The notes below the pieces were generated by a model. The model worked only from the letters and a program-made list of their open reading frames with translations, was not told the DNA's origin and did not search any database. Shown in pieces: positions 1 to 8,091 of a DNA stretch of 64,000 nucleotides (its first letter is position 1; each line of letters opens with the position of its first letter). The translations under genes were made by a program, and so were the position numbers. The stretch is taken from assembly GCF_002874965.1 (NCBI RefSeq), contig NZ_CP025624.1, positions 5,084,001 to 5,148,000 on the forward strand, given 5' to 3'. The stretch comes from Pseudomonas sp. NC02 (GTDB taxonomy: Bacteria > Pseudomonadota > Gammaproteobacteria > Pseudomonadales > Pseudomonadaceae).

Positions 1-505
1 GCACGCGGGCGCCCTTGACGTTGTTCAGGGCGGAGATGGTGCGCGCCAGTTCGCCTTCCAGGCCGCGACGGTAGCGGGTGGCTTCCATGAACTGGCTGGT
101 CCCCAGGCCCTGGTCCTTGTCGAGGATTTCAAAGCCGATATTCGCGTCGGACGGGGTTACCCCGGCAGCCGCCAGCTTCATCCGCGCACGGGCCACATCG
201 TCGGCCTTGACCAACAGGGCGCCGGAATTCGGTTCGACGGTGTAGCTGATGTCTGCCGCCGCCAGGGTTTCCATGATCTGCTTGGAATCCATGCCGGCCA
301 GGCTGCCGTACAACGGACGGTAATCCGGTTGCTGGGACCACAGCACCACGGCAAAACCAATCGCCACGCTGGCAGCCAGGCCGACCATCAGGCCTACCTG
401 ACGCAACATGGTCATCTCGGAGAGGTTTTCCAGGAACGACAGGCCAAACAGCGGCGGCTTGCCGTCTGCCTTGGCGGGTGCGTTATCCACGAGTGCTTCT
501 GCCAT
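1..505 (-). CDS. fliF: Flagellar MS-ring protein FliF (N-terminal part, cut by window edge)
   Basis: FliF forms the MS ring in the inner membrane at the base of the flagellum. Only the first 168 residues are present; the gene continues beyond the left edge. What is visible is a hydrophilic start, a transmembrane helix near residues 32-52 (GLMVGLAASVAIGFAVVLW), then the periplasmic ring-building motif segment (YRPLYGSLAGMDSKQIMETL) typical of the YscJ/FliF domain. The ATG at 503-505 lies 14 bases after the fliE stop, so the two are co-transcribed from the sigma-54 promoter ahead of fliE. Identity follows from the motif and from fliE being directly upstream. Confidence 0.95.
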   Translation of the reverse strand, partial: MAEALVDNAPAKADGKPPLFGLSFLENLSEMTMLRQVGLMVGLAASVAIGFAVVLWSQQPDYRPLYGSLAGMDSKQIMETLAAADISYTVEPNSGALLVKADDVARARMKLAAAGVTPSDANIGFEILDKDQGLGTSQFMEATRYRRGLEGELARTISALNNVKGARV

Positions 506-519
506 GACTCAAATCGTCC

Positions 520-852
520 TTAAACCGGCATCTGCATGATGTCTTGATAGGCTTGAACCAGTTTGTTGCGCACCTGGGTCAAGGCCTGGAATGAAACGCT
601 GGCTTTTTGCGAGGCGACCATCACGTCGGTGAGGTCCACGCCGCTCTTGCCGATCTCGAAGGCGGTCGCCAACTGATTGGATGCCTGCTGGGTGTCGCTG
701 ACTTTGTTGATGGCCTGGCCGAGCATGTCGGCAAAGCTGCTCTGGCCCAATTCCGGTACGGCTTGCGCGGCGGATTTCGGTTGAGCCATGGCATCCATTT
801 GCATGGACCGCATATCCAACATCAACCGATTGAACTCAACACCTTGGCTCAT
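520..852 (-). CDS. fliE: Flagellar hook-basal body junction protein FliE
   Basis: FliE is the small protein joining the MS ring to the proximal rod. The 110-residue product starts [20 protein letters not shown] and ends in the conserved FliE C-terminal block ([24 protein letters not shown]), the usual family length. An upstream in-frame ATG at 937-939 would add 29 residues but would lie upstream of the predicted transcription start of the sigma-54 promoter at 912-927, so the ATG at 850-852 is preferred; a GAGAGAAAG purine tract precedes it. It is the first gene of the fliEF... operon. Confidence 0.95.
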   Translation of the reverse strand: MSQGVEFNRLMLDMRSMQMDAMAQPKSAAQAVPELGQSSFADMLGQAINKVSDTQQASNQLATAFEIGKSGVDLTDVMVASQKASVSFQALTQVRNKLVQAYQDIMQMPV

Positions 853-911
853 GAACTTTCTCTCCGACGACCCGCAATTTTTTGACACTACACAGCGATT
901 ACAGGGGTGGT

Positions 912-927
912 AGCAACAAGGGTGCCA
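912..927 (-). promoter_or_regulatory. Sigma-54 (RpoN) promoter of fliE
   Basis: Read on the minus strand the site is TGGCACCCTTGTTGCT: GG and GC elements exactly ten bases apart, matching the TGGCAC-N5-TTGCT consensus. The predicted start is about 60 bases before the fliE ATG. The sigma-54 activator FleR is encoded immediately upstream, and in P. aeruginosa the fliE operon is a FleR/RpoN target. Confidence 0.9.
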
Positions 928-981
928 GCTCCGTGGCATTCTGTAAGAAAAGGCGACTGGCCCTGTCGGCTTTGAGAATTT

Positions 982-2364
982 TCAGGTGGCGTAGAGGTAG
1001 GCTTCCACGTCCATCCCGGCGTCACGCATCTGCGCCAGCTTGTAGCGCAGGGTGCGCGGGCTGATGCCCAGGCGCTCGGCGGCTTCTTTGCGGCGCCCCC
1101 GCTCGGAGCGCAGGGTGTCGATGATCATCTGGAATTCCCGGCGACGCAGGTCGTCGCCCAGGGCGCCGGCGGATTCGGCAGGCACGGCTTCGACCTGTGG
1201 CGCGGCAGCCAGGCTCGGCTGCGGGGCTGCGCCCGCGCCCATGGCCAGGCAGAAATCCTGGGGCTGGATCAGGCCGCCCTGCTGCAAAATCAACGCACGC
1301 TGGATCGCATTGTCCAGTTCCCGCACGTTGCCGGGCCACGGGTAGCTGATCAGGCAGGCCTGGGCCTCGGCCGACAGGCGCGCCTGGGCATGCTTCATTT
1401 TATTGACGTGCTTGCCCAGCAGGCGCTCGGCCAGCGGGATGATGTCGGCCGGGCGCTCGCGCAACGGGCGCCAGGCCAACGGGAACACCGAGAGCCGGTA
1501 GAACAGGTCCTCACGAAAACGCCCCGCCGCCACTTCGCCCGCCAGGTCGCGGTTGGTGGTGGCGACCACACGGATGTCCAGCTGGATCGGCTTGCGTGCC
1601 CCCACCCGCTCCACTTCGCGCTCCTGCAATACCCGCAGCAACTTGGCTTGCAGGCCCAGGGGCATTTCGGAGATTTCGTCGAGCAGGATGGTGCCGCCGT
1701 CGGCCTGTTCGAACTTGCCGGCCTGCGCCGCGATGGCGCCGGTGAACGAGCCCTTCTCATGGCCGAACAAGGTGGCTTCGAGCATGTTGTCGGGAATGGC
1801 CGCGCAGTTGATCGCAATGAACGGCTGGCTGGCACGATGGGATTGCTGGTGGATGTAGCGCGCCAGTACTTCCTTGCCGGTACCGGACTCGCCGGAGATC
1901 AGCACGGTGGAATCGCTGCGGGCAACACGGGCCGCCAGTTCCAGCAATTGCGCGCTGGCCGGCTCGAAGGCAATCGGACCTTCACCCTCGGCAGCGCCCA
2001 GGGTGCCAAGGGCATGCCGGGCGACCAGTTCGATCAAGGCTTTGGGTTCGAAGGGCTTGACCAGGTAATCCGCAGCGCCCTGGCGCATGGCGTCGACGGC
2101 ACGCTCCACGGCGCCGTGGGCGGTCATCAGCAGCACCGGCAGTTGCGGCTGGCGCGCACGCAACAGGCCGAGCAACTGGTGTCCGTCCATGCCCGGCATG
2201 TTGACGTCGCTGACTACCAGGCTGAAGGACTCCTGCTCCACCGCGTCCAGGGCTTCTTCGGCAGAACCGACCGCCCGATAGTCATGGCCCGCCAGCAACA
2301 GCGTGTCAGCCAATGCTTCACGCAGGGCGCGATCGTCTTCAACCAATAAAACCTTGATAGCCAT
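982..2364 (-). CDS. fleR: Sigma-54-dependent response regulator FleR
   Basis: FleR is the response regulator of the FleSR two-component system, which turns on the middle flagellar genes with RpoN. The 460-residue protein has a receiver domain (residues 1-120, acidic DD pair at 10-11, phospho-acceptor D53 in VSDVNMPGMDG, K103), a sigma-54 AAA+ domain with Walker A GESGTGKE (158-165) and the sigma-contact loop as GSFTGA instead of GAFTGA, and a C-terminal Fis-type helix-turn-helix (LGISPRTLRYKL). The gene starts six bases after the end of fleS. Product length and order match Pseudomonas FleR. Confidence 0.95.
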   Translation of the reverse strand: MAIKVLLVEDDRALREALADTLLLAGHDYRAVGSAEEALDAVEQESFSLVVSDVNMPGMDGHQLLGLLRARQPQLPVLLMTAHGAVERAVDAMRQGAADYLVKPFEPKALIELVARHALGTLGAAEGEGPIAFEPASAQLLELAARVARSDSTVLISGESGTGKEVLARYIHQQSHRASQPFIAINCAAIPDNMLEATLFGHEKGSFTGAIAAQAGKFEQADGGTILLDEISEMPLGLQAKLLRVLQEREVERVGARKPIQLDIRVVATTNRDLAGEVAAGRFREDLFYRLSVFPLAWRPLRERPADIIPLAERLLGKHVNKMKHAQARLSAEAQACLISYPWPGNVRELDNAIQRALILQQGGLIQPQDFCLAMGAGAAPQPSLAAAPQVEAVPAESAGALGDDLRRREFQMIIDTLRSERGRRKEAAERLGISPRTLRYKLAQMRDAGMDVEAYLYAT

Positions 2365-2370
2365 GACCTT

Positions 2371-3585
2371 TTACTCCGCGCTGACGGCGCATGAAAACAG
2401 CGGCAGCGTGATCAACGCGCACGTGCCACGACCCAACCGGGAATGCAGCTGCAATTCTCCCTGATGTGCACGGGCGACTGCCTTGACCACGGTCAGGCCC
2501 AGGCCGGTCCCGTTGGTCTTGGTGGTAAAAAAAGGCTCGCCGAGGCGCTGCAGCACCACCGGGTCAATCCCGCTGCCGCTGTCACTGATGCTCAGGCGCA
2601 GGGTGTCGCCACGGTTGTACAGGTGCACCTTGAGCCGCGCCCCGGGGCCGCTGGCCTGGGTCGCGTTTTCGATCAGGTTGAGCAGCGCGCCCACCAGGGT
2701 GTCGCGGTTGCACAGCAACTCGCCGTAATGGCTGTCGCACTGCCAACGGACTGACGCTTCCTGGATATGAGTGGCGGCCGCCGCTTGCAGGGACTGCATC
2801 AAGGCGGCCGGGGTGACGCGATCGGTCAGCGGCAATTCGCCGCGGGCAAACACCAGCATGTCGCGCACCTGATGCTCCAGTTCGTGCAGGCGCTCCTTGA
2901 GGCGACCGGCAAAACGCTGGTGGGTGGCGGCGGGCAATTGCTCATCAGTCAAATGACTGGCGTAAATCAGCGCGGCCGACAATGGCGTACGAATCTGGTG
3001 GGCCAGGGAAGCGACCATTCGCCCCAAAGACGACAGGCGCTCATGGCGGGCCAACTGGTCTTGCAGGTGCCGGGTTTCAGTCAGGTCGTTGAGCAACACC
3101 AACTGGCCAGGCTCGGCATCCAGGGAACGCGTGGCGATGGACAGGCGGCGTCCATCCTTGAGGGAAATTTCGTGGCCGTCGTCTTCCCGGGGGGCAAAGC
3201 AGCGGGTGATGACCTCGCGCCACAGCTCGCCCTCCAGCGGCAGGCCAAGCATGTTGCAGGCCGCCGGGTTGGCTTCGCGCACACGGCCCTGCTCGTCGAT
3301 GACGATCACGCCACCGGGCAACAGGTCGAGGAGGTTTTGCAGACGGTTGGCCAGTCGCTCTTTCTCGGCCAGCTCTTCCATGCGCTGGGCACTGACCACG
3401 GCCAACTCGCCTTTAAGCTCGGAAACCCGGGCTTCCAACAGGCTGTAGGAGTCAGTCAACTGGCTCGACATCTGGTTGAACAGGGAAAAAGCCTGTTCAA
3501 GCCCGAGGCGGCTGATCTGCTCTACGGAGGGGGCCGGCCCCTGAGTGTCAGGGACCGAAGATAGTTGGGCGGCGTGGGGCATCAT
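2371..3585 (-). CDS. fleS: Flagellar sensor histidine kinase FleS
   Basis: FleS is the kinase that phosphorylates FleR. The 404-residue protein has no clear membrane segment, so a cytoplasmic sensor is likely. A coiled-coil stretch (about 40-85) leads into a PAS domain (about 86-170), then the HisKA dimerisation helix with H196 in SLAHQIRTPLSAAL, then the HATPase_c domain with the N box (NLIENATQAS), G1 (DSGSGI) and G2 (GTGLGL) motifs. The ATG at 3583-3585 is followed directly by a second ATG; a GAGAGAG tract precedes it. Transcription is expected from the sigma-54 site at 3636-3651. Confidence 0.95.
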   Translation of the reverse strand: MMPHAAQLSSVPDTQGPAPSVEQISRLGLEQAFSLFNQMSSQLTDSYSLLEARVSELKGELAVVSAQRMEELAEKERLANRLQNLLDLLPGGVIVIDEQGRVREANPAACNMLGLPLEGELWREVITRCFAPREDDGHEISLKDGRRLSIATRSLDAEPGQLVLLNDLTETRHLQDQLARHERLSSLGRMVASLAHQIRTPLSAALIYASHLTDEQLPAATHQRFAGRLKERLHELEHQVRDMLVFARGELPLTDRVTPAALMQSLQAAAATHIQEASVRWQCDSHYGELLCNRDTLVGALLNLIENATQASGPGARLKVHLYNRGDTLRLSISDSGSGIDPVVLQRLGEPFFTTKTNGTGLGLTVVKAVARAHQGELQLHSRLGRGTCALITLPLFSCAVSAE

Positions 3586-3635
3586 GCTCTCTCGCTTGGC
3601 TGACCGTCAGTTAAACGGAACGTTGCGAGTGCTGT

Positions 3636-3651
3636 AGCAATACCCGTGCCT
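3636..3651 (-). promoter_or_regulatory. Sigma-54 (RpoN) promoter of fleSR
   Basis: On the minus strand the site reads AGGCACGGGTATTGCT, with GG and GC separated by ten bases (consensus TGGCACG-N4-TTGCW, only the first base differs). It lies about 50 bases before the fleS start codon. In P. aeruginosa, fleSR transcription needs FleQ and RpoN, and fleQ is the next gene upstream here. Confidence 0.88.
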
Positions 3652-3692
3652 AAAAAAATAGGCTTAGTTTTCAGTCAGTTGAAAAACAGGCG

Positions 3693-5168
3693 TCAATCAT
3701 CCGCCTGTTCATCACCTTCCTTGCGGCTCATGCCGTACTTGCGCATCTTCTCCACCAGGGTGGTACGACGGATGCGCAGGCGCTCGGCGGCACGGGCGAC
3801 GATACCGTTGGCGTCGTCGAGTGCCTGCTGGATCAGGCCTTGTTCGAGGCTGCCGAGGTAGTCCTTCAAGTCCAGGCCTTCCGGCGGCAGCATGGCGGTG
3901 GAGCCGAAGTCCGGTGTGTGGCCGTTGATGGCCACGCGCTCTTCCAGGTCGCTGCGCAGGCTGTCCACCAATTGCTCGTCTTCGTCGTCGACGTAGCGGA
4001 ATTTCTTCGGCAGCTCGACCACGCCGATCACCCCGTACGGATGCATGATCGCCATGCGCTCCACCAGGTTGGCCAACTCGCGGACGTTGCCCGGCCAGCC
4101 GTGGCGACACAGGGACATGATCGCCGCCGAGTTGAAGCGAATCGAACCACGCTTTTCGTGTTCCATGCGCGAGATCAGCTCGTTCATCAGCAACGGAATG
4201 TCTTCGACGCGCTCGCGCAGGGGCGCCATTTCGATCGGGAATACGTTGAGGCGGTAGTACAGGTCTTCGCGGAAGCTGCCGACCTCGATCATGCTTTCGA
4301 GGTTCTTGTGGGTGGCCGCGATGATGCGTACGTCGACGCTCTGGGTCTTGTTGCTGCCCACGCGCTCGAAGGTGCGCTCCTGCAATACCCGCAGCAGCTT
4401 GACCTGCATCGGCAGCGGCATGTCGCCGATTTCGTCGAGGAACAGGGTGCCGCCGTTGGCCAGTTCAAAACGCCCGGCACGGCTGGTGATCGCCCCGGTA
4501 AAGGCACCCTTCTCGTGGCCGAACAGTTCGCTTTCCAGCAGTTCTGCCGGGATCGCCCCGCAGTTGACCGGCACGAACGGCCCGTCACGACGCTTGGAAT
4601 GGTAGTGCAGGTTGCGTGCGACCACTTCCTTGCCGGTGCCCGACTCGCCAAGGATCAGCACACTGGCGTCGGTGTCGGCCACTTGCTGCATCATCTGGCG
4701 CACGTGCTGGATCGCACGACTGGTGCCGACGAGGCTGCGGAACAGGTTGGGTTCGCGGTGACGGCCGCGCTCGCGGGCCTGGTCGTACATCTCGCGGTAG
4801 ACCTGGGCACGGTGCAGGGAGTCGAGCAATTTGCTGTAGCTGGGGGGCATTTCAAGGGTGGAGAGCACGCGGCGGCGCTGGTCTTCCGGAAGGTCCACGG
4901 AAGAAATATCGCCCATCAGCAACACCGGAAGGAACTCATCCCAGGTCGACAGTGTCTTTAACAAGCCCAGAACTGCACCAGGAGCGTTTACCGTCCCGAT
5001 CAGCACACAAATGACTTCGCGGCTCGACGACAAAGAGCTGACCGCCTGCTGCCAGTCGTGGCTGCCACAGGGTAGATTTTCTTCGCCAAGAAAATTCAGG
5101 ATCACCGCCAGATCGCGGCGCCGAACGCTATCGTCATCGATCAGCAGAATTTTGGTTTCACGCCACAT
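3693..5168 (-). CDS. fleQ: Master flagellar transcription activator FleQ
   Basis: FleQ is the top regulator of polar flagella and, with c-di-GMP, of exopolysaccharide genes. The 491-residue product has the unusual N-terminal FleQ receiver: an acidic DDD cluster at 11-13 but no phospho-acceptor aspartate at the usual place ([14 protein letters not shown]). The AAA+ domain has Walker A GESGTGKE (174-181), an intact GAFTGA loop and a DEIGDMP Walker B, followed by a Fis-type HTH ([17 protein letters not shown]). It is transcribed separately from fleSR, with about 170 bases of its own upstream region carrying a palindrome at 5214-5227. Length and motifs leave little doubt. Confidence 0.97.
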   Translation of the reverse strand: MWRETKILLIDDDSVRRRDLAVILNFLGEENLPCGSHDWQQAVSSLSSSREVICVLIGTVNAPGAVLGLLKTLSTWDEFLPVLLMGDISSVDLPEDQRRRVLSTLEMPPSYSKLLDSLHRAQVYREMYDQARERGRHREPNLFRSLVGTSRAIQHVRQMMQQVADTDASVLILGESGTGKEVVARNLHYHSKRRDGPFVPVNCGAIPAELLESELFGHEKGAFTGAITSRAGRFELANGGTLFLDEIGDMPLPMQVKLLRVLQERTFERVGSNKTQSVDVRIIAATHKNLESMIEVGSFREDLYYRLNVFPIEMAPLRERVEDIPLLMNELISRMEHEKRGSIRFNSAAIMSLCRHGWPGNVRELANLVERMAIMHPYGVIGVVELPKKFRYVDDEDEQLVDSLRSDLEERVAINGHTPDFGSTAMLPPEGLDLKDYLGSLEQGLIQQALDDANGIVARAAERLRIRRTTLVEKMRKYGMSRKEGDEQADD

Positions 5169-5213
5169 GCAATAGCAACTTCCCTAGTAAAACTCTAATG
5201 CCCTCGAGTTGGG

Positions 5214-5227
5214 GCAATCTAGATTGC
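5214..5227. promoter_or_regulatory. Perfect palindrome in the fleQ upstream region
   Basis: GCAATCTAGATTGC is a perfect 14-base palindrome about 45 bases before the fleQ start codon. It is enclosed by a second inverted pair, AATGCC on one side and GGCATT on the other. The position fits an operator overlapping the fleQ promoter. The protein that would bind is not identified. Confidence 0.4.
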
Positions 5228-5339
5228 TGTAGGCATTTTCTGCGCTACGGCTTTCTGACGTCTGAAAATAGCACTAGTTAAGTCAAAAAATCGTGCACAG
5301 TCAAATTTATGACGCGCGGTGTTCGGATTAACTGAGCCT

Positions 5340-5636
5340 TCAGCCGAACATATGGTAAACCTTTGACGCATGTTTAGCTCGGTTGAACTGCGACATCTCT
5401 TCGAAAATAGCCTGTCGCTCCCCTGTCGTCGCCTCAAGCAACTGCTGGTAGACCGAAAGCAAGTCTTCCAGTTTTGCCCGAATGGCTGCCTCATCCGCCG
5501 AATCCTCGTTGAGCGCAGCATCGATCAACGCGCGGCAGCCCAAATCCAGTTCGCCGATCGCCCCCCAGTTGCGTTCAGCCAACGCCTCGGACAGCGCCTC
5601 ACGGGTCTCGTCGATTTTTTGCAATGCTTGGCTCAT
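5340..5636 (-). CDS. FliT/FleP-like flagellar chaperone
   Basis: A 98-residue acidic, all-helical protein encoded directly after fliS and before fleQ. This is the position of PA1096 (called FleP) in P. aeruginosa and of fliT in enterics. FliT-type proteins bind the cap protein FliD and keep it ready for export. Sequence support is limited to size, helical pattern (ALSEALAERNWGAIGELD, AIRAKLEDLLSVYQQLLEAT) and position, so the functional name is an inference. It starts 24 bases after the fliS stop. Confidence 0.7.
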   Translation of the reverse strand: MSQALQKIDETREALSEALAERNWGAIGELDLGCRALIDAALNEDSADEAAIRAKLEDLLSVYQQLLEATTGERQAIFEEMSQFNRAKHASKVYHMFG

Positions 5637-5660
5637 GACATCGTCCTCAGGCCTTACGGC

Positions 5661-6056
5661 CTACTGTACCTCTGTGGCAATACCATCCCAGCCTTCCTTG
5701 AGCGTAATCATCAGACCTGCGACCTCATCGATCATCGCAGCGTCATTCTGACGGTTGGCTTCCAGCAGGCGCATGGTCATGAAGGCATACAGGTTATCCA
5801 ACTGCTGCAGTGCAATCGGGTCCGGGGTCTTCTCGGGGTTCAGGCCGTCACGCAACCCGACGAGGATGTCCACCGCCTTGCCCAGCATCAACCCCTTCTG
5901 CGCGATATCACCGCGAGCCATCGCACCCTTGGCCTGCGCCATACGATCCAGTGCGCCTTCCATCAGCAACTGCACCAGGCGGTGCGGGCTGGCTTCGGAG
6001 ATCTGGGCGTGGGTGTTGACCTTCTGGTATTGGCGAAGGGCTCTCATGGGATTCAT
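5661..6056 (-). CDS. fliS: Flagellin export chaperone FliS
   Basis: FliS binds the C-terminal helix of flagellin in the cytoplasm and prevents early polymerisation. The 131-residue product begins MNPMRALRQYQKVNTHAQISEASPH and has the family block SPHRLVQLLMEGALDRMAQAKGAM. The ATG at 6054-6056, preceded by a GAGGT ribosome site, is chosen over an in-frame ATG 23 codons upstream that would put non-conserved sequence in front of the fold. A strong hairpin separates it from fliD, so fliS and the FliT-like gene may be partly uncoupled from fliD. Confidence 0.93.
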   Translation of the reverse strand: MNPMRALRQYQKVNTHAQISEASPHRLVQLLMEGALDRMAQAKGAMARGDIAQKGLMLGKAVDILVGLRDGLNPEKTPDPIALQQLDNLYAFMTMRLLEANRQNDAAMIDEVAGLMITLKEGWDGIATEVQ

Positions 6057-6131
6057 GTTTCTACCTCGTGACAGGCGACAGCTAAAAGGGTGGACGCTGA
6101 TTATTATGTCGACGGCGTTACACAAAACTTT

Positions 6132-6172
6132 AGCCCGCCTGGCGCTTTGACTCAGCGCCTTGGGCGGGCTTT
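6132..6172 (-). terminator. Two-tier hairpin between fliD and fliS
   Basis: Outer stem AGCCCGCC/GGGCGGGCT encloses an inner stem GGCGCT/AGCGCC. On the minus strand the run after the stem is weak (CTAAAGTTTTG), so partial termination or 3' end protection of the fliD message is more likely than full termination. Confidence 0.55.
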
Positions 6173-6185
6173 ATCCATCCGCCAA

Positions 6186-7577
6186 TCAGGTGGACTTCGG
6201 ATTGTTCAGCGAGTTGAGGGTGGTCATGACGCTGTCGCCTTGAGCCTTGAGCTGCGCAACCAGGGAGTCCATCGCGTTGTACTTAACCGTCAGGGAGGCC
6301 GTCAGGGCATCAGAGCGCGTGTTCAGGGCGGTCTGTTGGTTGGTCAAGTCCCTGAGATTGTCCTGCAGGGTCGTGGACTTTTGGGCGAACACCCCGGTCT
6401 TGCTCAGCGCAAAGTTGGCGGTGGCATTCGTCAGGCTTGCCAACAGCCCTGTGGGGCCAGTGAAGATGCTGTTGATGTCAGAGCCGTTAGTGAGGGCGGC
6501 CTTGTCAAACGCCACATCACTGACGCTCAGCGTGCCCGCTGTCTGGTCCGTGGTCACGCCAAACTGCGCCAGGGATGAAAACGTGCCGCTACCGGTCACC
6601 GAGTTCATCACATTGCGTATCGACGCCATCATGGTACGCACAGAGCTGTCCCCGGTGAGCGCGCCTGGCGTGACGGAACCGTCGGCATTGGTAGTGACCT
6701 GGGTCTCGGCATTCACAGCCTTGACCAACGCCGTGTAAGTGTCCGTGAAACCCTTGACTGCCGACTTAAGAGTGGCGGCGTTAGCAGACACTTTGATCGT
6801 CGAAGCGCCGTTAAGGCCGTCGGCAGCTGCCGAAACCCCCGTCAAGGTGATGCTCACACCACTGATTGCGTCGGGCAGGGTATTGCTCGTGGACTCTTGA
6901 GGGCTGCCGTCCAGAGTATACACGGCGTTCACCGGTGCCGCGCCCACGACCGTCGCGCCCGTATCCAGGCCCGAGGAGCCCTTGAAGGTGATGTCACTAC
7001 CTTTACCGGTAGTCGAGGACGTGACCACCAACCGGGAACCGTTGGAGTCGGTCAGGATGTTGGCACTCAAGCCCGAATTGCCGTACTGCGTATTGAGCGA
7101 GTCACGCACCTGCTGAAGGGTCCCGCCCGGCGGCACACTGACGCTGTAATCCTTGCCGGATTGGGAGACCGTAAACACCGTCGCCGAAGCCCCGGAATTG
7201 ACAACCGCCGTCGGCCCACCAGGAATCACTGCCGTGGAGACTTTGGACGCCGTGGCCAAATTGGTAACGTTCAACGTAAAGTTGCCGGCCGCAGCGCCCG
7301 GGCCCAGCGTGACCGTCGCGAGCTTGTCGTTCGAAACCGTCGCACTCAGGCCGCTGAAGTTGACGGTCTTGGTCATGTTGTCCAGCGCGCCCCGGAACGC
7401 ATCCAGGGCCGCCTGGATCTTGCCGATCGAGGTCAGTTGCGCAGTGGATATTTTGGTCTGGCTATCGATCTGCGCTTGCTTGGGTGCGGTTTGCGCCCCC
7501 ACCAACGACTTCACAAGGCCTTGCACATCGATACCCGTACCCGGGCCGTTGACCGTTAGACCTGCTACGACTGTCAT
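6186..7577 (-). CDS. fliD: Flagellar filament cap protein FliD
   Basis: FliD (hook-associated protein 2) caps the filament tip and directs flagellin insertion. The 463-residue protein starts with the typical FliD N-terminal region (GLTVNGPGTGIDVQGLVKSLVGAQTAPKQ), has a variable low-complexity centre rich in Ser, Thr and Gly, and ends in a coiled-coil region (LQDNLRDLTNQQTALNTRSDALTASLTVKYNAMDSLVAQLKAQ). The length is normal for Pseudomonas FliD. Start ATG 7575-7577 has a GGAGAAAG ribosome site. The gene lies 80 bases after flaG. Confidence 0.95.
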   Translation of the reverse strand: MTVVAGLTVNGPGTGIDVQGLVKSLVGAQTAPKQAQIDSQTKISTAQLTSIGKIQAALDAFRGALDNMTKTVNFSGLSATVSNDKLATVTLGPGAAAGNFTLNVTNLATASKVSTAVIPGGPTAVVNSGASATVFTVSQSGKDYSVSVPPGGTLQQVRDSLNTQYGNSGLSANILTDSNGSRLVVTSSTTGKGSDITFKGSSGLDTGATVVGAAPVNAVYTLDGSPQESTSNTLPDAISGVSITLTGVSAAADGLNGASTIKVSANAATLKSAVKGFTDTYTALVKAVNAETQVTTNADGSVTPGALTGDSSVRTMMASIRNVMNSVTGSGTFSSLAQFGVTTDQTAGTLSVSDVAFDKAALTNGSDINSIFTGPTGLLASLTNATANFALSKTGVFAQKSTTLQDNLRDLTNQQTALNTRSDALTASLTVKYNAMDSLVAQLKAQGDSVMTTLNSLNNPKST

Positions 7578-7657
7578 CGTCTTTCTCCTAATCCGGGGCT
7601 GATGCTTTATTGACGAATCACGCTCTAGGCAGTTTTCGCAACAAAGTTCATGCCAGT

Positions 7658-8017
7658 TTAGACCTTGGCGTCAAACAGCAAGCTGCTGGCGTCATGAAGG
7701 CTCTGGGCGAGTTTCAGGGCCAATTCCGAAGGAATCTGGCGAATGACCTCACCGCTTTCGGTCGCAATGACCTTGACCACAACCTGGTGGGTGGAGTCAT
7801 CAATGGAAAAATCCAGTTTGCGCTGGGCAGCCTGGATGAATTCGTTTATGTCGTTGACCGCTTTTTTCAAGTCGGTGTGGCTCGATGGCTGCTGGGCATC
7901 TTTCGCGCCAGCAACGGCGTCCACCTTGGGTTTCTGCGGATCGGCACTGACAGGAGCAGGTGCATTCTGTGGCGCTGCCGCAGGGTAAGACAGGTTCAGT
8001 TTGACGCTCATGTCCAT
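7658..8017 (-). CDS. flaG: FlaG family protein
   Basis: FlaG proteins affect filament length in polar flagellates. The 119-residue product has a disordered Ala/Pro-rich start and the FlaG core (AVNDINEFIQAAQRKLDFSIDDSTHQVVVKVIATESGEVIRQIPSELALKLAQSL, quoted here in outline). The ATG at 8015-8017 is chosen because GAGGTG lies seven bases upstream; a TTG two codons further up and an ATG two codons downstream are alternatives. Placement between fliC and fliD is the usual Pseudomonas arrangement. Confidence 0.9.
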   Translation of the reverse strand: MDMSVKLNLSYPAAAPQNAPAPVSADPQKPKVDAVAGAKDAQQPSSHTDLKKAVNDINEFIQAAQRKLDFSIDDSTHQVVVKVIATESGEVIRQIPSELALKLAQSLHDASSLLFDAKV

Positions 8018-8043
8018 GACCAATCACCTCATTAGACAAAAGA

Positions 8044-8068
8044 CAAAAGGGCACGTAAACGCGCCCTT
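8044..8068 (-). terminator. Intrinsic terminator of fliC
   Basis: On the minus strand AAGGGCGCG and CGTGCCCTT form a stem around a TTTA loop, followed by TTGTCTTTTG. It lies about 25 bases after the flagellin stop codon and would separate the abundant fliC message from flaG. Confidence 0.75.
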
Positions 8069-8091
8069 CCGTCAGTTACCAAGCGCCGTTA

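Noticed and set aside
5214..5227. Vfr/CRP site at the fleQ palindrome
   Set aside because: The half-sites GGCAA and TTGCT match TGTGA/TCACA poorly; only the central TCTAGA recalls the consensus.
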